This document shows, in pieces, positions 8,341 through 16,986 of a stretch of 64,000 nt of DNA. The notes under the pieces are model-generated. The model worked only from the letters and a program-made list of their open reading frames with translations, made no database searches and was not told where the DNA came from. Each line of letters starts with the position of its first letter. The stretch's first letter is position 1. This DNA is from Cohaesibacter haloalkalitolerans (GTDB lineage: Bacteria > Pseudomonadota > Alphaproteobacteria > Rhizobiales > Cohaesibacteraceae), in assembly GCF_003574655.1 (NCBI RefSeq), contig NZ_QNUM01000004.1, positions 372,001-436,000 on the forward strand. Reading direction: 5' to 3'. The position numbers were made by a program, and so were the translations under genes.

Positions 8341-8675
8341 TGTCTGGCCCCTATACTGGCAGTCGGAACTTATAGTTACCGACCTGAGAAATCCATAGCA
8401 GGCAAAACGGTTGTAATCAACCAAGTGCTTACTGATTTTAACGCTCCACCCCAATGCTTCAAAGCTTTGTTTTTACAAGGTCTCTTGAGCAAAGCGGGTG
8501 TATGGCCAAGGATACAACGGATTTTTGATTTGGAAGACACTACAAATGGAGAATTGGCGAGCCGATAACCAATAAAAGAAAAGGCGGCACCGAAACGGAC
8601 CGCCTTTCGAATTCTGATCCCCATGATCGTGCTCAGGGTCTGATACTGCAAATCACAAAAACCGGCACAAAGCCG
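8341..8675. other. Intergenic region between the VOC and DUF2336 genes
   Basis: These 335 bases hold the upstream region of the VOC gene (minus strand) and the terminator of the DUF2336 gene at 8571-8607. I see no gene with protein-like composition. Confidence 0.4.
8571..8607 (-). terminator. Rho-independent terminator of the DUF2336 gene
   Basis: AAAGGCGG (8580-8587) and CCGCCTTT (8600-8607) pair in an 8-bp stem with a 12-nt loop. On the minus strand it is followed by TTTTCTTTT. Confidence 0.8.
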
Positions 8676-9755
8676 TCAATCCAGACGCAAACCGGTTGTC
8701 GGCCAGCGATTGACGTTGATCTTTGCTTCCTCGAGACCGATCTGTCGATAGCGCCTCTGGACCGCATTGCACTGGCCGGAAGACAGGCAAAGCATCCACG
8801 GGCCACATTCAAGAATGTCATGCACCAGTTCGTCCGAGAAGGACAGCAACCGGAACAGGCTCAGGATCTGGTCCCACTCAAGGCTCGACATCATGCGTGC
8901 CACGATCTGATGTGGAAAACCGGAAAGCTTGGCGATACCACAGACCAGATCGGCGAACTGATCATTGCAGGCAAATTGCCTCAGCACACCATTGCCCAGG
9001 AACCCCTGCTCGAACAGTTTCTCGATCTTGGTCAAAGACGGGTCGAACCGGTAGCGCGCAAGATAGGAATGGCGGGAGAGATTGTAGAAGCGCTCCTCGA
9101 CCTTCGGCTCGATCTCGTCCCACAATCGATTGAGATCAACCTGACGCGACGGGAAAGCGCTGAAACTGATTGACTTGCGGGATTGATCCTTTTCAGCAAT
9201 CCGGCTTGCCAGCTCATTGGCAAGAAATCTGTCATTGGCCGCCGCCTCATCCAGAGCCTGCATGCTCTCCTCGGAGAGATCGGCACCAGCATTGGCCGCC
9301 AGCTTGATCATGACGGTGCCATGGCCGGTCCGGATCAGGACATCGGTGACGACACTGCTGAGGGTCTTGCGCATGCTGATCGAAACGAGATGATCGTCGC
9401 TACGCACCTCGCTCACCTCGATCAGGTCCTTGTCAGTGAGGACCGGCGAATGGCGCAGAATCGGATCGGCAACCTTGATCGCATCGAAGGCAAATCGGCG
9501 GATGATGCTGTGCGGGGCATTCTCCAGATGGCAGATCTTCTGCGCCGCAAAGGACCGCGTTTCCTCCCCCACAAGATCGGCGAGGCGCTGCAGAACCGTA
9601 TCATACGTCGCCAGTTGCTCTTCATCACAATGAGATGCTGTCAGTGAGAACAGGGACGCAACATGGCGCATCAGTTCGTCACTCTTACCATTATCGCTTT
9701 GACCGTTGAGAACTTTCCAGTCCACGAGCTCGGTTTTTACGTTGGCAGCCTGCAT
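8676..9755 (-). CDS. DUF2336 domain protein
   Basis: The 359-residue cytoplasmic protein is dominated by helical repeats. The segment ILRHSPVLTDKDLIEVSEV and the repeat-like VVTDVLIRTGHGTVMIKLAANAGADLSEES are the hallmark pieces of DUF2336, an alphaproteobacterial HEAT/ARM-like family. No enzymatic motif, signal peptide or membrane segment is seen. Family members are often linked with surface or cell-cycle control, but no biochemical role is established and none is assigned here. The ATG at 9755 has no strong ribosome site. The gene stands alone and ends in a good terminator. Confidence 0.75.
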   Translation of the reverse strand: MQAANVKTELVDWKVLNGQSDNGKSDELMRHVASLFSLTASHCDEEQLATYDTVLQRLADLVGEETRSFAAQKICHLENAPHSIIRRFAFDAIKVADPILRHSPVLTDKDLIEVSEVRSDDHLVSISMRKTLSSVVTDVLIRTGHGTVMIKLAANAGADLSEESMQALDEAAANDRFLANELASRIAEKDQSRKSISFSAFPSRQVDLNRLWDEIEPKVEERFYNLSRHSYLARYRFDPSLTKIEKLFEQGFLGNGVLRQFACNDQFADLVCGIAKLSGFPHQIVARMMSSLEWDQILSLFRLLSFSDELVHDILECGPWMLCLSSGQCNAVQRRYRQIGLEEAKINVNRWPTTGLRLD

Positions 9756-10112
9756 TTGACAAAATCCGCTCTAATCTAAGATCGACACCACTTGAGAATC
9801 TGATTTCCGATTCAAGCTACAGAGAAGCCATATACAAACACCTAAACGGAGAACGGGAATTTGAGTCTAAATCTATGAAAAGAATAATAAAATTTTATTC
9901 AAATTGCATTGATCCGGGCCGATTACATTCAAAGCTCCGAATTTAAAAGAGAAATCAACGCCTCACGAAGTTTCCGCCCCTCCGAAGCCAGCCAGCGTGC
10001 GCCTGCAAACACCCTGGAATTCGTTGGAAAATCTTGTGTGGAAGTGCGAATTTTTTCTGTTCAGCCCGCCAGCACCGAATTGAGGCCGACCGCGTTCTGT
10101 TAAGGATTCAGC
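9756..10112. other. Intergenic region, AT-rich upstream part of the DUF2336 gene
   Basis: About 357 bases without a supported gene. The first 180 bases next to the DUF2336 start are AT-rich and presumably hold its promoter. Short open frames here lack ribosome sites and protein-like composition. Confidence 0.4.
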
Positions 10113-10146
10113 AAAAAGCCCCGCGGATCACTCCACGGGGCTTTTT
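10113..10146 (-). terminator. Rho-independent terminator of ettA
   Basis: AAAAAGCCCCG and CGGGGCTTTTT pair in an 11-bp stem with a 12-nt loop. It carries T-runs in both directions and starts 25 bases beyond the ettA stop on the minus strand. Confidence 0.9.
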
Positions 10147-10171
10147 GTTTTTCATAACCAGAAAATACGGC

Positions 10172-11824
10172 TTAACGCGTAAATGGTTTGTATTTGATGC
10201 GCTTCGGATTGACCGCATCCGGCCCCAGCCGACGCACCTTGTCCTTCTCGTAATCCTCGAAGTTGCCTTCAAACCATTCCACATGGCTATCGCCTTCAAA
10301 GGCAAGGATATGCGTGGCAAGACGGTCAAGGAACATACGATCATGGCTAATGACCACTGCGCAACCGGCGAAATCTTCCAGCGCATCTTCCAGAGCCGCC
10401 AGCGTTTCGGTGTCCAGGTCGTTGGTCGGTTCATCGAGCAGCAGCACATTGGCGCCGGACTTCAGAACCTTGGCCAGATGAACACGGTTGCGCTGCCCAC
10501 CAGACAGGGACCCGACCTTCTGCTGCTGATCGCCACCCTTGAAGTTGAAGGCGGAGCAGTAGGCGCGGCTGTTCATTTCTCGCTTACCAAGCTTGATGAT
10601 GTCATCCCCTTCGGAGATTTCTTCCCAGACGGTCTTGTCCGGATCAAGCGCATCACGGGATTGGTCGACATAGCCCAGATGCACCGTATCACCAAGACGG
10701 ATCGTGCCTTCATCCGGCGTGTCGTGCCCGGTCAGCATCTTGAACAGGGTGGTCTTGCCAACGCCGTTCGGGCCAATGATGCCGACAATGCCGCCCGGTG
10801 GCAGCTTGAAATCGAGGCCATCGATCAGCAGGCGATCGCCAAAGCCCTTCTTCAGGCCTTCGACATCAATGACCACATCACCAAGGCGCTCTCCCGGCGG
10901 AATGATGATCTGGGCAGTGCCCGGAGCGCGTTCCTCGTTACGCTTGAGCAATTCGTCATAGGCGCGGATACGGGCCTTGGACTTGGCCTGACGCGCCTTC
11001 GGGCTGGCGGCAATCCACTCCTGTTCGCGCGACAGGGCACGCTGGCGGGCAGCTTCTTCGCGCCCTTCCTGAGCCAGACGCTTGGCCTTGGCCTGCAGAT
11101 AGGCCGAATAGTTGCCTTCGTAAGGAATGCCCCGACCACGGTCGAGTTCAAGAATCCAGCCCGTGACATTGTCGAGGAAGTAGCGGTCGTGGGTGATGAT
11201 CAGCACGGCGCCCTTGAATTCGCGCAGATGCTTTTCAAGCCAGTTGACCGTTTCCGCATCCAGATGGTTGGTCGGTTCGTCGAGCAGCAGCAGATCAGGC
11301 TCGGCAAGCAGCAGCTTGCACAGCGCCACACGGCGCTTCTCGCCGCCGGACAACACGGAAACATCGGCATCGGACGGAGGACAGCGCAGGGCGTCCATGG
11401 CCATTTCCACCTGGGACTGAAGATCCCACAGGTTCTGGCTGTCGATGACATCCTGAAGCTTGGCGCCCTCTTCGGCGGTTTCGTCCGAATAGTTCATCAT
11501 CAGTTCATTGTAGCGATCCAGAATGGCCTGCTTTTCCGCAACGCCTTCCATCACGTTGCCGAGCACGTCCTTGCTCTCGTCAAGCACCGGCTCCTGAGGC
11601 AGATAGCCGATCTTGGCGCCTTCTGCGGCCCAGGCCTCACCGGTGAATTCATTGTCAAGCCCGGCCATGATCCGCAGCACGGTTGATTTACCCGCGCCGT
11701 TCGGGCCGAGAATACCGATCTTCGCATCCGGGTAGAAAGAAAGGTGGACATTTTCCAGAACCTTCTTGCCGCCACCGTAGGTCTTGGAAAGACCATGCAT
11801 GTGATAAATGAATTGTCGAGCCAT
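10172..11824 (-). CDS. ettA: Energy-dependent translational throttle protein EttA (ABC-F)
   Basis: The 550-residue soluble ABC-F protein binds the ribosomal E site and gates entry into the elongation cycle according to the ATP/ADP ratio. It has two ABC domains. The first has Walker [10 protein letters not shown] near residue 40, signature LSGGEKRR and Walker [13 protein letters not shown]. The second has [17 protein letters not shown] and [11 protein letters not shown]. The linker between them contains the P-site tRNA interaction motif region ([12 protein letters not shown]) and the arm insertion in domain one. Length and the N-terminus ([20 protein letters not shown]) match EttA rather than Uup or YheS. 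It is monocistronic with its own terminator. Confidence 0.96.
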   Translation of the reverse strand: MARQFIYHMHGLSKTYGGGKKVLENVHLSFYPDAKIGILGPNGAGKSTVLRIMAGLDNEFTGEAWAAEGAKIGYLPQEPVLDESKDVLGNVMEGVAEKQAILDRYNELMMNYSDETAEEGAKLQDVIDSQNLWDLQSQVEMAMDALRCPPSDADVSVLSGGEKRRVALCKLLLAEPDLLLLDEPTNHLDAETVNWLEKHLREFKGAVLIITHDRYFLDNVTGWILELDRGRGIPYEGNYSAYLQAKAKRLAQEGREEAARQRALSREQEWIAASPKARQAKSKARIRAYDELLKRNEERAPGTAQIIIPPGERLGDVVIDVEGLKKGFGDRLLIDGLDFKLPPGGIVGIIGPNGVGKTTLFKMLTGHDTPDEGTIRLGDTVHLGYVDQSRDALDPDKTVWEEISEGDDIIKLGKREMNSRAYCSAFNFKGGDQQQKVGSLSGGQRNRVHLAKVLKSGANVLLLDEPTNDLDTETLAALEDALEDFAGCAVVISHDRMFLDRLATHILAFEGDSHVEWFEGNFEDYEKDKVRRLGPDAVNPKRIKYKPFTR

Positions 11825-12152
11825 ATACCGCTACCGTCCGAATAGAGCGCTTCCCTCCTGCCGAAATCGGCAGGATCTGTCAGAAGCACAGTGTTCCAAA
11901 AGATCTCCAGCAGCAGCTTTCATCCTGGATCACAGGAAGAATCAGGGGAATGCTGCGGGGAAATCACGAGTTGCCCCGTTTTAAAGGCGAGCGCTCGGGG
12001 TTTCAATCCCTATTATCATGACTTTTCGCCAACAGCAGATCGATGCATGGAGCAAGCCATACCCATTCATGCACCACAAATGGGCATCACAAATGGGCAC
12101 TGCAGATGGGCAGATGGGCGCAACTGCGGAAGCTGGCCGCGTTGCGGAGAGA
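11825..12152. other. Intergenic region upstream of ettA with a short tandem repeat
   Basis: About 328 bases between the ettA start and the end of the diguanylate cyclase gene. It must contain the ettA promoter on the minus strand. A small repeat at 12075-12120 is listed separately. No supported gene. Confidence 0.4.
12075..12120. repeat. Short tandem repeat with ATGGGCA core
   Basis: Two adjacent 12-13 bp units CACAAATGGGCA(T/C) are followed by two decayed copies sharing GATGGGC. The block starts about 250 bases upstream of ettA. It looks like a small slippage-generated repeat. Confidence 0.6.
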
Positions 12153-13100
12153 TCAGGAGTCTGGGTAGTTACAAACCCGCTTGTCGTTCATGAAGAAGCA
12201 GCCGCGGCCGCCTCCCTTGCTCATGTAGAGCTGCTTGTCAGCCTGATCGAAAGCAATCCCTGTGGTCTTGCATGAGCTGGAATGAGCCGCCCCGATCGAG
12301 CAGGAGAAGGACAGCAGTTCCTCCCCTAGATCGATCCAGGACTCCTTGATCAACATGACCAGCCGCTTGCCGACGATCTCGACCCCTGAGACCGATGCGT
12401 TGGGGAGCAGAATGAGGAACTCATCACCCCCCAATCGGCAGACGATGTCCGTTGGTCTCAGAACGGAGGACAGGGTTCGGGCAATCGCCTTGATCACCCT
12501 GTCACCGACAGTGTGTCCCCACGTGTCATTGATATTCTTGAAATTGTCGATATCGGCGAGGATCACCCCATATTGGGCCTGCTCCTCTTCAAAACGCGAC
12601 TGCAATCGCTCCAGCGACAAATCGGCAAAGCGTCGGTTGCCAACACCGGAAAGCGGGTCGGTCAAGACCTCCTGCTGCAGCGTTTCGACTTCTGAAACCA
12701 TGGACAGATGTTGGCTGTTGTCCTTGAAAACCTCAACGGAGCCGGTAATCTTGCCCGATTTGTCCCGGATCGGAAAAGACCGGATACTGACCGGTATCCG
12801 ATGCCCTTCCTTGTGATGCATGTAGACATTGACCTCTCGGGAGATGCCATCACGCATGCAGGACGCAAGCGGGCACCCCTTGACGCACAGGCAACTGCCC
12901 TTGTCATCGACATGATTGAGGGTCTGGTCGGCGCAGCTTTTGCCCAGAACTTCCTTGGCGGAAAAACCGCTCAACCGTTCGGCGCCCTTGTTCCAATAGA
13001 GCACCCGGCGCTTGCGATTGACAAAATAGACCCCGTCGTTAAGTGCATCAAGAACCGTCTCATAGAAGGACTGATCCAGATTTTCCAGCACGTATGACAC
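12153..13100 (-). CDS. Diguanylate cyclase with N-terminal PAS sensor domain
   Basis: The 315-residue soluble protein makes cyclic di-GMP from two GTP. A PAS domain (residues 12-130: ALNDGVYFVNRKRRVLYWNKGAERLSGF) carries a cysteine cluster, SCLCVKGCPLASC, that may bind a metal or sense redox. The GGDEF domain spans residues 145-305. The active site is intact (RLGGDEFLILLP), and the inhibitory I-site RxxD is present five residues earlier as RPTD, so product inhibition is expected. No membrane segment is seen. The start is taken as the GTG at 13100, with AGGA 8 bases upstream; a second in-frame GTG lies 9 bases later. It stands alone on the minus strand. Confidence 0.9.
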   Translation of the reverse strand: MSYVLENLDQSFYETVLDALNDGVYFVNRKRRVLYWNKGAERLSGFSAKEVLGKSCADQTLNHVDDKGSCLCVKGCPLASCMRDGISREVNVYMHHKEGHRIPVSIRSFPIRDKSGKITGSVEVFKDNSQHLSMVSEVETLQQEVLTDPLSGVGNRRFADLSLERLQSRFEEEQAQYGVILADIDNFKNINDTWGHTVGDRVIKAIARTLSSVLRPTDIVCRLGGDEFLILLPNASVSGVEIVGKRLVMLIKESWIDLGEELLSFSCSIGAAHSSSCKTTGIAFDQADKQLYMSKGGGRGCFFMNDKRVCNYPDS

Positions 13101-13249
13101 GAAGGGTTCCTTGCCAATCCAGAGATTAAGGGGCCTTGGGAAAACTTTTGATCTCGAAATTCGAGATATTCGAGCAGTATTGTTTTGAATGCTTTAAAAT
13201 TCGGTAATTTTGCAGATAATTAGTCTCCAAATACTCTGAACAGGCTCAC

Positions 13250-14359
13250 TTATCCTCGATCACCTCCACCGGAGGCAATAAAATCCCCGTGATTGAGTAC
13301 AATCTGCCCGATCAACAGCATCGGCACGGCAATGAACCCGCCGGCAGCACCCCAAAGCCAGATCCAGCCCACAAGCGACAGGAAGATCAGGAACGGATTG
13401 ACGGTCATGATGCGCCCCAGCACCATCGGGGTGACAAATTGCGCCTCAAGAAAATTGATGAACAGATAAACGGCTGCCGGAGCGATGATCAGGGCCAACT
13501 GGCTGTGCAGCGAAAGACCAACCGCCAGCATGATCGCCGTCATGATGGCCGGGCCGATATAGATAATGAAATTGAGCACGCCCGCCAAAAGCCCCCAAAG
13601 CATCGGCGAAGGTACACCAATCAGCCACATGGCAAGGGAAACGGCCACAGCCAGCCCCAGATTGATCATCGAGACACTCAGCATGTAGCTCGACAGCCGC
13701 TTTTCGATATCGACAATCATTCGAGCCAGTGCCTTGCGACGGGGCCCGCTATCGGCCCGCATCAGGATCGAATATTTCATCTGATGCCGGGTGGCGATGA
13801 AAAAGAACAGCCCGGCCAGAAACAGGATGATCTGGGCGGCAAGCGACGGGGCAAAAAAGGCAACCTGCTTGACCGTATCGCCATTGGCCACGTTGACGGT
13901 CATCGAGGCAGGGTCGCCCCCCGTTATCTCGCTGAACTGGCTCTGCAGGCTGGAGATGGTTTCAATCAGGCCCTTCCAGTTGGCCAGCTCGTTCTGAACC
14001 CGGGTCCAGATGACCGGCAACCGATCCATCCAGTCAGACAGCGGCACCGCAAACCCGGTGATTGCCAGCCCGATCAGCAACAACAGAAGCACAACGGCGA
14101 TCATGGCAGAAACCCACGCTGGCACTCCATAAGCCTCGATGCGCTCGACCAATGGCCCGAAGACAAGTCCGACAATCATTGCCAGAACCAATGGCGCAAG
14201 GATGGACTGCGCCAGTTCCAGCACTACCACCAGAACGACAAAACCGACGAAGATGATCGCAGCATAGGCGACACGCCGCAAGCGCTCTTCGGTGGAAATC
14301 TCCGTCACTTCGGTCTGGATGGGACCGGTTCGGCTAGTCTGAAGAGGATTGGCGGACAT
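13250..14359 (-). CDS. AI-2E family transporter (TqsA/PerM-like permease)
   Basis: The integral membrane protein has about 369 residues from the ATG at 14359. After a short hydrophilic N-terminus there are two closely spaced pairs of transmembrane helices (YAAIIFVGFVVLVVVLEL and following). A periplasmic stretch with TWTRVQ-like helices comes next, and then four to five further helices, including the conserved LWGLLAGVLNFIIYIGP and EAQFVTPMVLGRIMTVNPF segments of the family. These proteins export autoinducer-2 or act as Na+/H+ antiporters, and the substrate is not predictable. An in-frame TTG 42 bases upstream is possible, and neither start has a strong ribosome site. It is followed by the ung-GNAT pair upstream on the same strand. 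Confidence 0.82.
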   Translation of the reverse strand: MSANPLQTSRTGPIQTEVTEISTEERLRRVAYAAIIFVGFVVLVVVLELAQSILAPLVLAMIVGLVFGPLVERIEAYGVPAWVSAMIAVVLLLLLIGLAITGFAVPLSDWMDRLPVIWTRVQNELANWKGLIETISSLQSQFSEITGGDPASMTVNVANGDTVKQVAFFAPSLAAQIILFLAGLFFFIATRHQMKYSILMRADSGPRRKALARMIVDIEKRLSSYMLSVSMINLGLAVAVSLAMWLIGVPSPMLWGLLAGVLNFIIYIGPAIMTAIMLAVGLSLHSQLALIIAPAAVYLFINFLEAQFVTPMVLGRIMTVNPFLIFLSLVGWIWLWGAAGGFIAVPMLLIGQIVLNHGDFIASGGGDRG

Positions 14360-14446
14360 CAATGGGCTCGCGGATAGAGGGGTGCAACTACCTCTGTTCA
14401 ACGCCCGCCGGTGGGTTTTGTTCCACCAGCCACCGCCCTGAGATAC

Positions 14447-15157
14447 TCAGAGCCGGCACCAGTCGATCTCGCCGCGCCCCTTTTCCCTCAAGAACCGGTT
14501 GGCACGGGAAAAGCATCGCGAACCGATAAAGGCATCAAAATCGGCCCCAGCCTTGCGCGCACCAAGCGGGCTCGGATGCGAGGTGCGGATGACAGCATGC
14601 CGCCCTTCATCGATATCGGCAGCCAGCTTGTGGCTGTGCTTGCCCCAGGCAAGGAACACCACCGGCGCACTCCCCCGGTTGACGCAGGCAAGGGCCGACG
14701 CCGTGAAGGCTTCCCAGCCTTGCTTGGCATGAGAGGCTGGCTCTCCCTGCCTGAGGGTCAGCGTGCTGTTGAGCATCAGAACGCCCTGCTCCGCCCAGGT
14801 CGACAGGTCGCCATGGGAGGGAGGCATCAGCCCGCAATCGTCGGCAAGCTCCTTGTAGATATTGTTGAGCGAGCGCGGCGGCTTGATCCCCTCCGGCACC
14901 GAGAATGACAGCCCCATGGCATGGGGAACCGAGCCTTCAAGCCCCGGATAGGGGTCCTGCCCGGTGATCACCACCCGAACATCCTCAAGCGGTGTTCGCC
15001 GCAGGGCATTGAGACGCAGCCCGCGCTCCGGCAGAACCTGATACTGCCGCTCTTCTTCCGCAAGCCACGCTTCCAGCCCGGCAAGTCGCTGGCGTTCTCC
15101 CGCAAGCGCGTCACGCCAGCCGCCACAGGCGTCGAGTTCTTCAAGCAACGTCATCAT
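14447..15157 (-). CDS. ung: Uracil-DNA glycosylase, family 1
   Basis: The 236-residue base-excision repair enzyme removes uracil from DNA. The water-activating loop GQDPYPG, with the catalytic Asp, is present. So are the uracil-binding GVLMLNSTLTLRQGEP segment and the leucine-intercalation loop HPSPLGA with its catalytic His. The start is placed at the ATG at 15157, which overlaps the stop of the acetyltransferase gene as TGATG, so translation is probably coupled. The longer open frame upstream is read through the neighbour's coding region and is not used. Confidence 0.93.
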   Translation of the reverse strand: MMTLLEELDACGGWRDALAGERQRLAGLEAWLAEEERQYQVLPERGLRLNALRRTPLEDVRVVITGQDPYPGLEGSVPHAMGLSFSVPEGIKPPRSLNNIYKELADDCGLMPPSHGDLSTWAEQGVLMLNSTLTLRQGEPASHAKQGWEAFTASALACVNRGSAPVVFLAWGKHSHKLAADIDEGRHAVIRTSHPSPLGARKAGADFDAFIGSRCFSRANRFLREKGRGEIDWCRL

Positions 15158-15678
15158 CACGCCCGCCCCGCCAGTGCTTGGAACGCCTCGCCGAGCGCCA
15201 TATACATTTTTTCCGAACCGGACCATTGAAGGCCACAGGCCTCGTAAAAGCCCTGCGCCCCGATATTGGCCGCATCCACAGACAGACGCAGATAGCCGCA
15301 ACCCTGTTCCGCACCAAGCTTTGCGACCTGCTGCAACAGCAACCGCCCGAGCTTCAACCCACGCGCCTCATCAGACACATAGAGATCCTGAACATAAAGC
15401 CCCGGCACCCCCATCCAGGAGGAGAAAATCCCGAAATAGAGGCAGAGCCCCAGCACCCTGCCGTCCTGCTCTGCCAAAACACACTGAAACGCCGGTGTCT
15501 CGCCGAACCCATGGCGGACATAGTCCTCAACGCTCGCCACATGCTTGTGAGCATCCCCCAGAAAGACCGCGAGCGCAGCAATCATGCGATGAATTTCGGG
15601 GGCATCTTCAACGCGAGCCATGCGGATATGCAAGGGCGTGGCGCCTTGCTGTGAAAGGGAGATCAAAGGGTCGTTCAT
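15157..15678 (-). CDS. GNAT family N-acetyltransferase
   Basis: The 173-residue acetyl-CoA-dependent acetyltransferase carries the GNAT fold: IRMARVEDAPEIHRMI at the N-terminus, GLYVQDLYVSDEARGLKLGRLLLQQV as motif A with the Q/RGxGxG-like acetyl-CoA loop (here RGLKLGR), and YLRLSVDAANIGAQGFYEACG as motif B. It is similar in layout to diamine or aminoalkyl acetyltransferases, but the acceptor is unknown. The ATG at 15678 has AAGGA 9 bases upstream. It precedes ung, with a one-base stop/start overlap, in a two-gene operon. Confidence 0.87.
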   Translation of the reverse strand: MNDPLISLSQQGATPLHIRMARVEDAPEIHRMIAALAVFLGDAHKHVASVEDYVRHGFGETPAFQCVLAEQDGRVLGLCLYFGIFSSWMGVPGLYVQDLYVSDEARGLKLGRLLLQQVAKLGAEQGCGYLRLSVDAANIGAQGFYEACGLQWSGSEKMYMALGEAFQALAGRA

Positions 15679-15744
15679 GAAGGGTCCTTGGAGCCATGCC
15701 AGTTCGGGCAAGTTCGGGAGAGTGCGGTGAAACAGGGGACAGTG

Positions 15745-16134
15745 TCAGTCTTCTATCAGAGCCTCGCACCAGCTCACAAGCTGCCTTGTCACCCCATCCT
15801 GCGGCGGTTCCAGAAAGGTGATATGAAAATGATCCCCCAGATCGAGAATGCCAATCGACCGCGGACGCACCGCAAGCACGGTCAGGTCCGGGATCGTCTT
15901 GCCAAAGCAGAACAGCAGATTTTTCGCGTCGACCACCCCGTCGGCCACGGCTCCACCCAGTGACATGGTGTGGGCATAGTGCTCGAAGATCCCCAGATAG
16001 GCTATCGCCGGGTTGCCGTCGATATGCTGCCGCAAGGCCGCGATGATCTCGTCAACACTTCGGGCCTTCGTTCTGGTTTTGGCAATGTCCAGTTCAAGCA
16101 CAGGATATTTGTCCTTGTAGATCACACGCTCCAT
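15745..16134 (-). CDS. Conserved small protein, DUF6858-like
   Basis: The 129-residue protein has no signal or membrane segment. Its MERVIYKDKYPVLELDIAKT opening and the ending FGKTIPDLTVLAVRPRSIGI recall the small DUF6858 family as I remember it, in which a similar central FEHYAHT block occurs. The name is from memory and needs a profile search. No function is known. It lies between the GNAT gene and the CecR-type regulator and is divergent from the latter, so its promoter shares the 200-base region that carries the palindromic operator. Confidence 0.6.
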   Translation of the reverse strand: MERVIYKDKYPVLELDIAKTRTKARSVDEIIAALRQHIDGNPAIAYLGIFEHYAHTMSLGGAVADGVVDAKNLLFCFGKTIPDLTVLAVRPRSIGILDLGDHFHITFLEPPQDGVTRQLVSWCEALIED

Positions 16135-16241
16135 CTCATCCCCTCACAGCCGTATAGTCATTTAGCCCAATCGGCGGAAAACAGGCCCGCCCATTCCGGT
16201 TTTCGGCAGGCTAGCGTGAGTCGCCCCAAACAATGAGATCA

Positions 16242-16271
16242 AAAATTTAATCAATCGATTGATTAAATTTT
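16242..16271. promoter_or_regulatory. 30-bp perfect palindrome, probable operator of the CecR-type regulator
   Basis: A perfect inverted repeat is centred between 16256 and 16257; each 15-nt arm contains TTTAATCAATC reading towards the centre. It lies 61 bases before the regulator start and about 110 bases from the divergent DUF6858-like gene. TetR dimers bind palindromes of this size, and its position in the promoter of a TetR-led exporter operon makes autoregulation likely. The palindrome is directly visible; the binding protein is inferred. Confidence 0.75.
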
Positions 16272-16332
16272 ATGACCATGATAAAACAACCTCAACAGGA
16301 AAGGCGAGGATCCCCTCGGGCAGGCATGCACC

Positions 16333-16986
16333 ATGGCTCAGTCGCGAGCAGACACAACCAAGGCCAATCTCATCAGGGCAGCCTTTTTTCTCTTTGCGGA
16401 AAAGGGGTTCGAAGCGACATCGACGCGCGAAATCGCACAGCACGCCAAAACCAACATCGCCTCGATCAACTATCACTTCGGCGGCAAGGCCGGGTTGCGT
16501 CTGGCCTGTGCGGAAACAATCGTTGCTCGCCTTGACCGATTGCGCGGGCACCCCGAAGCGATCAGCCTGCCGCCGACGCTGGACGCCCCCCAGACCCGGT
16601 TTGAAGCCTCGATGCTGCGTCAGGCCATTGTCGTGCTCAGCATCGAGGAAGCCGACGCCATCATGCGCTTCATGATCAGGGAGGCGCACGCGAAGGGCGA
16701 GGTGTTCGAGCATGTCTATACCCATTTCTTCAACCCCACCTTCTTGCTTTTCTATCAGCTGTTTCTGGAAGCAACCGGCCGCGAGGACAGCGACGCCGAC
16801 AGGGAAGAACTGAAGGTCGCCATCTTCTCGCTGATCAGCGTCCTTGCCTATTTCAGGATCGGCGAGCCCGTCATCCTGAAACACCAGAACTGGCCTGCCT
16901 ACGGGCCCGACCAAACCGGCATCATCCTGCGCGTTCTGCAAGGGAACATCCGAAGCATCATTGATAACTACAGGAGAAAAACATGA
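16333..16986 (+). CDS. TetR/AcrR family regulator, CecR (YbiH) type
   Basis: The 217-residue DNA-binding repressor has an N-terminal TetR helix-turn-helix (residues 10-55: NLIRAAFFLFAEKGFEATSTREIAQ then ASINYHFGGKAGL). The C-terminal ligand domain (FEASMLRQAIVVLSIEEADAIMRFMIREAHA) has the DUF1956/CecR pattern. In E. coli, CecR controls the ybhGFSR exporter, and here the gene overlaps by ATGA with a YbhG-like adaptor, followed by the ATPase and permease. The organisation is therefore conserved. A perfect palindrome upstream is its likely operator. The inducer is unknown; in E. coli CecR affects cefoperazone and chloramphenicol sensitivity. Confidence 0.87.
   Translation: MAQSRADTTKANLIRAAFFLFAEKGFEATSTREIAQHAKTNIASINYHFGGKAGLRLACAETIVARLDRLRGHPEAISLPPTLDAPQTRFEASMLRQAIVVLSIEEADAIMRFMIREAHAKGEVFEHVYTHFFNPTFLLFYQLFLEATGREDSDADREELKVAIFSLISVLAYFRIGEPVILKHQNWPAYGPDQTGIILRVLQGNIRSIIDNYRRKT

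Noticed and set aside
9909-10103. A 64-residue plus frame between DUF2336 and ettA
   Set aside because: No ribosome site or family resemblance; overlaps only intergenic sequence.
10034-11686. A 550-codon plus-strand open frame opposite ettA
   Set aside because: It is a shadow of ettA, which has clear ABC-F motifs on the minus strand.
11985-12030. A T-loop-like sequence resembling a tRNA 3' half
   Set aside because: No matching acceptor, D or anticodon stems; only a short GGGTTTCAATCCC-like hairpin.
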